From PVC group bacterium (GTDB lineage Bacteria > Verrucomicrobiota > Kiritimatiellia > UBA8416), in contig PXBF01000029.1 of assembly GCA_003567005.1 (NCBI GenBank), positions 1-64,000 of the forward strand: a DNA stretch of 64,000 nt, in the 5' to 3' direction. Of the stretch, positions 9,746-18,626 are shown piece by piece. How positions within the stretch are numbered: the first letter of the stretch is position 1; each line of letters begins with the position of its first letter. The notes beneath the pieces are model-generated. The model was given only the letters and a program-made list of their open reading frames with translations. It searched no databases and was not told the origin of the DNA. The position numbers and the translations under genes are program-made.

Positions 9746-10687
9746 CTACGGTAGCACGGTCCCCGCTACGAGTCGCCGACCCCGCAAAAAATCTTCTCCC
9801 CGCATATGCGTCTTGCCCTGCGGTTGGACCGTTATCAATGCTAAAGCCCCTTCCCCACATGCTACGACAAACCTGTCGCCTTGCTCGAGAATTTCTCCGG
9901 GCACCCCGTAAGCGCCTGGCAAACACCTTGCCTCTAAGATACGCAACGTTTGCAGACCACTCTTGCCCGCATCAAAATAACAATAACAACAAGGCCATGG
10001 ATAAAAACCGCGTATTCGATTGTAAAGCCTTCGCGCGGGCTGCCTCCAGTCGATTTGCCCTTCTCGCTTTTCGAGTTTGGGAGCATACGTCACACCACGC
10101 GCGGGCTGCGCCTGCGGAACAAGGCGTCCTTCCATAAGGGCACGAAGCACCCCTTTCATCAAATTCGCACCCATACAAGCAAGGCGATCGTGCAGATGGC
10201 CAGCCGTTTCCGATTCGCCAATGGGTGCCGACTCCATTGCCAGAACATCTCCCGTATCCATACCTGCGTCCATTTGCATAATGCTGACGCCCGTCTCTGC
10301 ATCTCCATGGGCTACGGCACGCTGTATAGGCGCAGCACCACGGTACCGCGGCAATAGAGACGTGTGTATATTCAGAAACCCAAAGCGCGGAACCGCCAAT
10401 AACGATGGGCGCAAAATTTGCCCATATGCCATCACGACACCAACATCCGGACGCAAATGACAAATATGCGAAATCGCTTCCGCACGATTCACGCCCTCCG
10501 GCGTAAATACATCTAGACCCAAAGATAGGGCATGCTCTTTTACCGGACAGGCGGCAAGTTGCAACTTGCGCCCCACACGACGATCCGGCTGGGCAACAAC
10601 CCCGACGACCTCTATCGCAGGCCAACCCATTAACATCGTTAATGTTTCACAGGCAATATCGGCCGATCCCATAAAAAGAACCCGCAT
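9746..10687 (-). CDS. fmt: Methionyl-tRNA formyltransferase
   Basis: RVLFMGSADIACETL, NIHTSLLPRYRGAAPIQRAV, MDTGDV. Confidence 0.95.
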   Translation of the reverse strand: MRVLFMGSADIACETLTMLMGWPAIEVVGVVAQPDRRVGRKLQLAACPVKEHALSLGLDVFTPEGVNRAEAISHICHLRPDVGVVMAYGQILRPSLLAVPRFGFLNIHTSLLPRYRGAAPIQRAVAHGDAETGVSIMQMDAGMDTGDVLAMESAPIGESETAGHLHDRLACMGANLMKGVLRALMEGRLVPQAQPARGVTYAPKLEKREGQIDWRQPARRLYNRIRGFYPWPCCYCYFDAGKSGLQTLRILEARCLPGAYGVPGEILEQGDRFVVACGEGALALITVQPQGKTHMRGEDFLRGRRLVAGTVLP

Positions 10688-10689
10688 CC

Positions 10690-11103
10690 TTACTCCCCCT
10701 CAGCTTCATCTTCCCCCGACGAAACCTGCTGGTTTTTGGGCAAAGCGTGAATACGCTCCTGCTCAGCAGCCATTTCAACGACGACATCCTTATCCAATGC
10801 ATTCGCATCCACTTTTTCTTTCGCTAAGCGCAATGCTTCATCAATGAACAATACGGCCCAATCACGTATACCTAGAGCTTGATACACCAAGGCAAGCCCT
10901 TCAAAACCATCAGGATCATTCGGCCTTGCCGCAATCAAACGCTGAAACGTCAATTCGGACATTCCAAAATCACAAGCCTCTAAAAACTGATATCCTTCAT
11001 CGGCCCAAGTGAAATCCCAATCGTCCATATCATAGGGGCGAATATCCGGAAACTGTCCATATAGGCCTGCAACATACTCAACCAATGCTTCATCCCGCTC
11101 CAT
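10690..11103 (-). CDS. TPR-like small protein of unknown function
   Basis: Helical repeat-like FQRLIAARPNDPDGFEGLALVYQALG; acidic C-terminus; preferred ATG 11103 within ORF to 11184. Confidence 0.6.
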   Translation of the reverse strand: MERDEALVEYVAGLYGQFPDIRPYDMDDWDFTWADEGYQFLEACDFGMSELTFQRLIAARPNDPDGFEGLALVYQALGIRDWAVLFIDEALRLAKEKVDANALDKDVVVEMAAEQERIHALPKNQQVSSGEDEAEGE

Positions 11104-11200
11104 TAATGTCTCCTTACGGTAACGGCTCATACCATTCCTATGAGATATCGAGGTATAACCGTAATCCTCACACAAAGTCACCATTACCAGAAATATACTG

Positions 11201-12766
11201 CTACCGTCCTAATACCCAACCAAAAGCTTTTGGAACCATATCCAACACATCCCATGCTGTCATACCGATCTCAGACGTAACCAATGATGCCATGTTGCCC
11301 GCGACCCCATGCAGATAAACACCAGCCGCAGCCGCTCGCCATGGCCCATCAACTTGCGCACACAAAGCCGCAATCACGCCCGCTAAAACATCCCCGCTGC
11401 CCCCCGTTGCCATACCAGGCGTGCCTGTTAGGTTCATGCCACATGCATGCCCATTAGAAACCAACGTCCCCGCTCCTTTTAGCACGGCGACAGCTCGGTA
11501 CTTCTCTGCCAACTGACGGACCATGCCAAAACGATCCCCTTGAATCGCCGTCGGAAAAACATCCAATAAACGCGCTGCCTCTCCGGGATGGGGTGTAAGA
11601 ATCACGCTCTTTTCCGGATAATCTGCCAAGGTAATATCTGAATTTGCCAATACATGTAACGCATCGGCATCCAGAACAAGCGTATCCCTGACAAGCTTGT
11701 ATGCAGTTTGGATGAGTTGTACACCATCCGGATGGGCTGTCATACCAGGACCGATCAAAACCGTATGCACATCAGGAATACGTCGCTTTATATCCTCCAA
11801 TGCGCCTGCCGTGAGGCCCCCATCGGAACGATGTTTGCCGCCAAATACCATCGCTTCCGGAACGAGTTGCGAAACGGTCCCCACCACCTTCTCAGAGGTC
11901 AAAACATAAACCAAACCAGCACCACTGCGGCATGCCGCTTTAGCGGCCATCGCGATGGCGCCACTGAACCCTGCCGCCCCCCCAACTACAAGCACCTTGC
12001 CATATCTTCCCTTATGACTCATTCGTGCACGCGGGGGCAACCAAGCGCGCACATCTGCACCGCCAATATAGACCCTATCCCCGTCATGTAAGACTTCTTC
12101 ATCGCGCGCACAAACGCCGATATCCACGACCTCAACACACCCAAGGTACGGTCGAGCCAATGGCTGTAACATACCAACTTTGGGTAACCCCATGGTAATC
12201 GTAAAATCTGCCAACACAACATCACCGCTTGCACACCCCGTATCGGAACATAGGCCGGAAGGAATATCGACAGCTACGATCAGAGCCCCTCCCAGACGAA
12301 CACGGTTAATCGTGCGAATGGCCCCCGCAATGGGCTCGCGAGGAGCCCCCTCACTTCCCGTACCAAGCAAACCATCTACCACCAGATCAACGCCTCCATA
12401 CCAAGTGCGTCCCTCCCACTGCTCAATTTCCGTTACACTGCTACAGGACACATGTTCACACACGCGTTCATAATGCCAGCGTGTTTCCCCCTTCAATTGA
12501 TCTGGATCCCCTACCAGCAGAATTTCCATATTGGGAAAATGGCGAAAAAGATGATAGGCCGCCGCAAATACGTCACCGCCATTGTTGCCCTTGCCAGCCA
12601 ACATCACAATGCGCGGATGTGCCAATTGCCGTAAGTTGCATATTCGCAGAATCGCCCTGGCTAGCCCCCGACCCGCGCGATCCATCAGTTCTGCACCGCT
12701 GGCAACCCCACTCTCGATCGTCTGGCGATCCATATCACGCATCTGTTCCGCTGTCACTACCTGCAT
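11201..12766 (-). CDS. nnr: Bifunctional NAD(P)H-hydrate epimerase / ADP-dependent NAD(P)H-hydrate dehydratase
   Basis: AGKGNNGGDVFAAAYHL (YjeF_N) and ILTPHPGEAARLL...KGAGTLVS...GTPGMATGGSGDVLAGVIAAL (carbohydrate-kinase-like). Confidence 0.94.
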   Translation of the reverse strand: MQVVTAEQMRDMDRQTIESGVASGAELMDRAGRGLARAILRICNLRQLAHPRIVMLAGKGNNGGDVFAAAYHLFRHFPNMEILLVGDPDQLKGETRWHYERVCEHVSCSSVTEIEQWEGRTWYGGVDLVVDGLLGTGSEGAPREPIAGAIRTINRVRLGGALIVAVDIPSGLCSDTGCASGDVVLADFTITMGLPKVGMLQPLARPYLGCVEVVDIGVCARDEEVLHDGDRVYIGGADVRAWLPPRARMSHKGRYGKVLVVGGAAGFSGAIAMAAKAACRSGAGLVYVLTSEKVVGTVSQLVPEAMVFGGKHRSDGGLTAGALEDIKRRIPDVHTVLIGPGMTAHPDGVQLIQTAYKLVRDTLVLDADALHVLANSDITLADYPEKSVILTPHPGEAARLLDVFPTAIQGDRFGMVRQLAEKYRAVAVLKGAGTLVSNGHACGMNLTGTPGMATGGSGDVLAGVIAALCAQVDGPWRAAAAGVYLHGVAGNMASLVTSEIGMTAWDVLDMVPKAFGWVLGR

Positions 12767-12847
12767 CACCGCCTCCTCTTCATCAGATTGCAGAATCTGT
12801 TTATTTCTTCCCAAAGCCTATCCGCAATCTGTCCACAACATCCGGTC

Positions 12848-13249
12848 TCAGACCTTGGACTCCTTACCAACAACGATTGCCTGTGCCACTGCATAATGGT
12901 GCGTGTGCGAAAGACTGATCAAAATGCGATCCACACCAATGCCTCGAGCATATTCCGCGGCGGCGCCATGCAACTTCACCGACGGTGCCCCGCTGGCTAC
13001 ATCACGTTCCACTTCGATCTCATTCCAGCCCATGTGCGGTCCAATCCCCGTACGCAAAGCTTTGCCCACCGCTTCCTTAATCGCAAACCGGGCCGCATAA
13101 TGTTGCGCTGGAAATGCCTTGGATTCGCAATACATTCGCTCCGCATCCGTAAAAACACGCGCAGTAAACTGCGCATCCCAACGCGCCAACACCTCCCGAA
13201 TACGCTCATTTTCAACCAAATCAATCCCCGTCCCCAAAATTACGTCCAT
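12848..13249 (-). CDS. acpS: Holo-[acyl-carrier-protein] synthase
   Basis: ILGTGIDLVENERI, FPAQHYAARFAIKEAVGKALRTGI, ISLSHTHHYAVAQAI. Confidence 0.94.
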   Translation of the reverse strand: MDVILGTGIDLVENERIREVLARWDAQFTARVFTDAERMYCESKAFPAQHYAARFAIKEAVGKALRTGIGPHMGWNEIEVERDVASGAPSVKLHGAAAEYARGIGVDRILISLSHTHHYAVAQAIVVGKESKV

Positions 13250-13379
13250 CACATACCCCAAGAAAAATACTGAAACGCTAAAATACTGAAACACTGAAAT
13301 CAAATACCCAAAGCAATTGCACACGGTCTATTAACATATTGTAATTTCTGTGATGCATCAACTAACCCTAATCGTAGTG

Positions 13380-13441
13380 TCAGCTTTTCCTTGTCCACCC
13401 GTAGCCGCGAAGCGCGAAGGTGGAAGCATTTCAGCTTTTCC
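13380..13441. repeat. Palindromic element flanked by 11-bp direct repeats tcagcttttcc
   Basis: Direct repeats at 13380-13390 and 13431-13441; hairpin arms TCCACC 13394-13399 / GGTGGA 13419-13424. Confidence 0.75.
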
Positions 13442-14156
13442 CTACTCCCTCTATCGCCTCGCGCATTTCAACAACGGCTGCTTCGAGCCCCACAAATACG
13501 GCCCGCGCGATAATGCTATGACCTATGTTTAACGTATCCAAATGCGGTACCTGCATAACGCTCGTAATATTGCCCATGTGGATGCCATGCCCCGCATTTA
13601 CTTGCAAGCCTCGCGACGCGGCATATGCAGCAGCACGCTGCAAGCGAACCAATTCCCGATCAGCGACTACCCCTGAGGCATCACAAAATGTTCCCGTGTG
13701 CAGTTCAATAACGGGTGCCCCTAACAGTACCGCCGCATCAATTTGTGATTCCTCGGGGTCAATAAACAAGCTTACCACGATACCAGCATTCCGTAATCTC
13801 TTTACAACCGACTCAAGGCTGGAAAGCGTGCCCGCCACATCGAGACCACCCTCCGTTGTCAATTCCTGCCGTTTCTCCGGCACCAGACAAACTTCATCCG
13901 GGCATACATCCAAAGCAATCGCTACAATCTCTTCCTCTACTGCCATCTCAAGATTCAAAGGAATAGAGAGCGCCTCTTTCAACCCGTAAACATCTGCATC
14001 CTGAATATGACGCCGATCCTCGCGCAAATGAACGGTAATGCCCGCCGCGCCTCCACGCGCGCAAATCGTCGCAGCTTCCAGAACAGAGGGATAGATCGTT
14101 CCCCGTGCCTGGCGCAACGTCGCCACATGGTCTATATTAACCCCTAATTTTGACAT
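13431..14156 (-). CDS. pdxJ: Pyridoxine 5'-phosphate synthase
   Basis: LGVNIDHVATLRQARGT, ITVHLREDRRHIQDADV, ELHTGTFCD, NAGHGIHMGNI. Confidence 0.96.
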   Translation of the reverse strand: MSKLGVNIDHVATLRQARGTIYPSVLEAATICARGGAAGITVHLREDRRHIQDADVYGLKEALSIPLNLEMAVEEEIVAIALDVCPDEVCLVPEKRQELTTEGGLDVAGTLSSLESVVKRLRNAGIVVSLFIDPEESQIDAAVLLGAPVIELHTGTFCDASGVVADRELVRLQRAAAYAASRGLQVNAGHGIHMGNITSVMQVPHLDTLNIGHSIIARAVFVGLEAAVVEMREAIEGVGKS

Positions 14157-14359
14157 ACCCTTTCTCCTCTATCCGCATCGCAAAATCGATTGTCACCAGA
14201 TTACAGAACACCCACGTCATATAGCACTTTCATCTACCTCCAGTTCGGGCACCCCCCTGCAACCCTGCTATGTTTTATCATCGCAAGAACTGTGTCATCA
14301 GCCTATGCTGAGTGATCGAAAAACGCAATCTGTAACCTACTATCTCCAATGGGTAACGC

Positions 14360-15043
14360 ATGAAACCCCAATACACTACAACACCTGCCAAAGAGTTGCC
14401 TTTGCAATCCGTGCAAATCATCTCTATGCAGACAATCGGACGAGGCGTCTTTGTCATGCGCATCCCGCGTTGTGCAGATTTTAGAGCCGGTCAAGTGATC
14501 GGCGTTACAACAACACCTACGATTGCACCCAGACTCTATAGCTTATGTAGCGGAACCGAAGACCCCTATTGGGAAATTCTCTTCAATATCAAACAGGATG
14601 GCCAACTCAGCCCCAAGCTGGCGAAGGCACAACCGCAGGACACGGTGCAGATATCTATGCCCGTAGGCACATTCATAGACGACACCAAATCGGCTTGGTG
14701 GATCGCAGCCGGAACCGGCATTGCTCCCTTTCGCGCGATGCTACGCTCCGGACGCGGAAATAATAAATATCTCATTCATGGTGCCAGAAACGCAACCGGC
14801 TTTTACTTCGCCAACGAATTTATGCCTGTTTTGAAAACACGCTATATTCGCTGCTGTTCACAAGCCCATGGAGAAGGTCTATATGCCGGACGACTTACGC
14901 ACTGGCTTCAGGAGCAACCTACCGTTCCCATCGACACACCGTACTATCTATGCGGTAGCGCCGAAATGGTCGTGCAAGTGCGCGATATACTCCTCGCAAA
15001 AGGCGTACCCTTCGCAAACATATGCTCGGAAATTTACTTCTAA
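14360..15043 (+). CDS. FAD/NAD(P)-binding oxidoreductase, ferredoxin-NADP+ reductase-like
   Basis: APRLYSLCSG (FAD), GTGIAPFRAML (NADP), YYLCGSAEMVVQVRDILLAKGV. Confidence 0.85.
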   Translation: MKPQYTTTPAKELPLQSVQIISMQTIGRGVFVMRIPRCADFRAGQVIGVTTTPTIAPRLYSLCSGTEDPYWEILFNIKQDGQLSPKLAKAQPQDTVQISMPVGTFIDDTKSAWWIAAGTGIAPFRAMLRSGRGNNKYLIHGARNATGFYFANEFMPVLKTRYIRCCSQAHGEGLYAGRLTHWLQEQPTVPIDTPYYLCGSAEMVVQVRDILLAKGVPFANICSEIYF

Positions 15044-15075
15044 AAAAGCTGCTGCCATATCGACGCCGAACATCC

Positions 15076-18000
15076 TCACGGCATAGCAGTTGTTGCGTCT
15101 ACACCATTCGCGGTGCCAAGCAAATCAGACTTCGTAAGCCCCTCGACAAACACATCGATCTGCCCCACCTGCTCACCCTGCTCATATGCGATATTGGCAA
15201 ATACAGCAATCACATTGGGCCCAGCCTGAAAATGCCTGGCACGATGGGGCGGAATCCGGATCATCGTATATTCCGGTGTGTTGTTCCACCACCCGTAACG
15301 ATGAATCTCATGACCATTCAAAAGAACACGGTAACCATTATTCGCCAGCACACGCAGACGGAAAAAATCATAGGAAGAGGGATCTTCGATCTCGATGGTA
15401 CTGCGCATCACGACCAATTCCCCATCGCCCCATACTGAACGGCTGTCGATCGTCCGACCATGATGACCGCGCCCACGAAATTCCCCCTTGCCAATCGGGG
15501 CATGCCCCACCGACCAGCCAGACGCATCAAAAGCTGGCTCGTACCAACCTTCAAGCTCTTCCGGCACTGCCCCCACCCGGAACCGCCGATTGATGTGTGC
15601 AGGAACCCGATCCGCCGGGGCTGGATCAAAACTGGTAAAGCGCCAAACCCGCTCGGCAGGATCCACGCCCCCTACCAACCGCCAACCCGCCTCCGGACGC
15701 TCCAACTGCGCAAGACCTAAAATCGTATCCAATGGCGCATCATTCGGACGTTCTTCCAACATCCGTAAAAACGCGCGCCGATACGAACCCGATAACTTCT
15801 CCACCAAAGCCGAACGTGCATCATCGGACAAACGACGATCCCCCACCAGCGCCAACAGACGATTCGTCACATCCTCAATCTCATTTTGCTCCACTTCACC
15901 AAAACGACGATAAAACACTTCCGCAATCTCGGCCGCACTCTCCGGACTATGCTGCATCGCTGCTATCGCCGCCTGCAAAACATAATGCCGCCCCTCCCGT
16001 AAATGCGGCTCCGGCCGAATCGTCGTATGCGCAATACTATGTAACAAACCTGCAAGGGCCTTCGCCCCCACAACCGTGTCAGATGGATGCCGACGCAACA
16101 CTTGCGCAACCCGCGCACGCATGAAATCGCGTGCCTGCGTGCGTGGTTCCCCCGTATACATCGATACCATGATCGGCAATACTTCCGGCAAAAACTCCGT
16201 CTTCTGCGCAATGCCATTTAAAGCCGCATACGACGATTGACGAAGCCACCACTCCGTATGCTCCGTCCATGGCATAATAAGCGCCAAACTCTCATAAATC
16301 ACATCCGGACTCGCCAGACTCAGTGCCAGCAAGGCACCGTCTACCACAAACAATGACTCTTCGGGATCCTGTAAAATCCGCCGAATCGACTCTATCATCG
16401 CAGGCGAGATCTGCTCGCTGCGAGCAGGGTTGCGACCAATAAAATGCCAGTAGTTGTAGTCTGTCAAACCGTCTAACCCAGCGCGCCGCACACGCGGATC
16501 CGGATCGTCCAGCAAACCCGCAAGATCTTCAAACGCAGCAAGGCGCAGGAGCGCTTTGGCTGCCTGTGTGCGCACCATGAACGATGGATGCCGTACATGC
16601 CGGAGAAGGCGATCGTGAATCTCGGCAAAATCAGCCTCAGGCTGCGTATAAGCACTACCTAACTGCCGAAACAACACATGCGGCGGCTCCTCTTCACCAG
16701 CATCTTGATAGGGCGCAGCATACGTGATCCGGTGAAAGGCACGATCCGCCTCGCGGCCCCAAATCCGCTCGGGTAGCGTAAAAGGATGCGCATGCTCCGA
16801 GGGAGGTGCACCCGTAATCCGCAAAGTGCGGCGCGGAGCTGTATACGCCAAACCAAGACCCGCACCAGAACCTGCATCATCAAAACGCATGTTCATCGGC
16901 ATGCCAAAACCACCGCCCGGACGACGCGCCAAGGCAAACCACCAACGCAAATTGTTCTGCAGCGCATGGTAGTACTCCGGCGTCGTGGCAAGACTATACG
17001 ATGACGCAATCCCGCGCCAAATCCCATCTCCACGCCCACTATCCCCGTGCCCCCCCACCATCACAGGGTAAGAAAACAGCGTCGATTTCGAAAGCAAATC
17101 ACGCGCTTTCTCATAAATCTCAACATTGCCCTGCGCCCCCGATGCCACCTGCATCATCGCCGCCGACATGCCATCCTTGCCATTCGACCCAAGACAACCT
17201 TCGCCGCGGTGGTCTCCATAGGCCACTGTGCCACGACCCGCAAAACGATACCAATGCCGTAAAGCACCCAGCAGCGTGTCAGTATCAACCTCGATACCGC
17301 ACTCTTTCGCCAGTAAAAGCGTCGTGGCAATCTGTGCCCCCGCAGGATTCATTAAACCTCCCGCAACATAACGCGGATTCAAACCACGACCCCAATGCCC
17401 CCAGCCTACACCAAAAAACTGCCGGTCACGCGCATTATCAGCATAAAATTGTAAAACCGGCAGCGCAGCCGCATCACCTGTTCGTAAATAGTATTCGGCC
17501 ACAAGTATTCCGTTATACCCATTGTTCCACGAGTGATCGCCTAAATTAGGAACATCGGCTGCTAGTTGATCAACATACTGCTTCACACGCAGCAAATATT
17601 GATCATCGCCTGTCGAAAGTAAAAACAAGGCCGCTAAGGCCGCACCCATGCCCCGATCATTCATACTCCCAACACCAAGCTCCTCGGCATGATCCCCATT
17701 CGCATAAAGACGCCGATTCGCATAATACGCCGCCGCACGCGTAACAATCTGATCCGATTTCTCACACGCCAACGGCCACGTCGCACTGTACGAACCCAGC
17801 ACCGGAATCTGCACCGCAACGTCACGCGCTTGCGCCGCATTATCCCCATGAACCGTGAACACAAGCTTACCGTCTGTCTCTTCCGCCTTTGCAAGCAAGG
17901 CACCTAAAACGACAAATGCATTGTTCCCCGCAAGCGGAATCCCGTTTACCCCAACAACCGTTTCGCCTACTTCAAAAAGACCGGTCGCGGGCGTGTCGGG

Positions 18001-18246
18001 CAGAACATGCTCGATCTTCAAAACGCGCCCCGGATGAAATCGCAAAAACAACCCTGTAACCCCGACATGACCAAAATGACCGCCTTGATCTTCGCGCGGC
18101 CCCCGCATTACAACCATATCCTGCAACGCCGAGAAGGGCCGCGCCTCCGCCACAGCCGTCGATACAAACACGGAATAAAACCCGATAACGGCACAAAGCC
18201 AAATCCATACAATACGCAAAAGGCAAAAATTACGGCTCCGGTTCAT
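15076..18246 (-). CDS. Large exported DUF6288-type protein with PDZ-like and HEAT-repeat regions
   Basis: Signal peptide, PDZ-like ILPDTPATGLFEVGETVVGVNGIPL, GGHGDSGRGDGIWRGIASSYSLATTPEYYHALQNNLRWWFALARRPGGGFGMP, then HEAT-like repeats; preferred ATG 18246 in ORF to 18390. Confidence 0.75.
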   Translation of the reverse strand: MNRSRNFCLLRIVWIWLCAVIGFYSVFVSTAVAEARPFSALQDMVVMRGPREDQGGHFGHVGVTGLFLRFHPGRVLKIEHVLPDTPATGLFEVGETVVGVNGIPLAGNNAFVVLGALLAKAEETDGKLVFTVHGDNAAQARDVAVQIPVLGSYSATWPLACEKSDQIVTRAAAYYANRRLYANGDHAEELGVGSMNDRGMGAALAALFLLSTGDDQYLLRVKQYVDQLAADVPNLGDHSWNNGYNGILVAEYYLRTGDAAALPVLQFYADNARDRQFFGVGWGHWGRGLNPRYVAGGLMNPAGAQIATTLLLAKECGIEVDTDTLLGALRHWYRFAGRGTVAYGDHRGEGCLGSNGKDGMSAAMMQVASGAQGNVEIYEKARDLLSKSTLFSYPVMVGGHGDSGRGDGIWRGIASSYSLATTPEYYHALQNNLRWWFALARRPGGGFGMPMNMRFDDAGSGAGLGLAYTAPRRTLRITGAPPSEHAHPFTLPERIWGREADRAFHRITYAAPYQDAGEEEPPHVLFRQLGSAYTQPEADFAEIHDRLLRHVRHPSFMVRTQAAKALLRLAAFEDLAGLLDDPDPRVRRAGLDGLTDYNYWHFIGRNPARSEQISPAMIESIRRILQDPEESLFVVDGALLALSLASPDVIYESLALIMPWTEHTEWWLRQSSYAALNGIAQKTEFLPEVLPIMVSMYTGEPRTQARDFMRARVAQVLRRHPSDTVVGAKALAGLLHSIAHTTIRPEPHLREGRHYVLQAAIAAMQHSPESAAEIAEVFYRRFGEVEQNEIEDVTNRLLALVGDRRLSDDARSALVEKLSGSYRRAFLRMLEERPNDAPLDTILGLAQLERPEAGWRLVGGVDPAERVWRFTSFDPAPADRVPAHINRRFRVGAVPEELEGWYEPAFDASGWSVGHAPIGKGEFRGRGHHGRTIDSRSVWGDGELVVMRSTIEIEDPSSYDFFRLRVLANNGYRVLLNGHEIHRYGWWNNTPEYTMIRIPPHRARHFQAGPNVIAVFANIAYEQGEQVGQIDVFVEGLTKSDLLGTANGVDATTAMP

Positions 18247-18536
18247 GCTACTCTCCTTCATTTTCTTACCAACACAATAGAAACACCCCATTTCGGATCG
18301 CAATGGCAATCCGCACCCCCGTAATCCTCGCCCAGCATCATCCCACACATCACCTTGGCCATTCCAGGTGCCATCATCAATCAGCAACACCTACTGCCAT
18401 TACACACGACAACAATGTTAAAGCATAGTGGAACCAAACCTGTTTCACCAACCCCTAACCCCCAAAAAGACGAGAAAACGATGGACGCTTATAATGCAGG
18501 CCAAAACCAAACGACCTTGCCCCCCTGCACAACGCC

Positions 18537-18573
18537 CAAAAAAGGCTACCGTTCGCAAGAAACGGTAGCCTGC
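18537..18573 (-). terminator. Rho-independent terminator for the minus-strand gene at 18627-20693
   Basis: Minus strand: ggctaccgttt-cttgcg-aacggtagcc followed by tttttt. Confidence 0.8.
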
Positions 18574-18626
18574 TTTGACACAAGCGGAAGACAAGCAGGA
18601 AACATGCTCATCCCCCCTTGCCGCGG

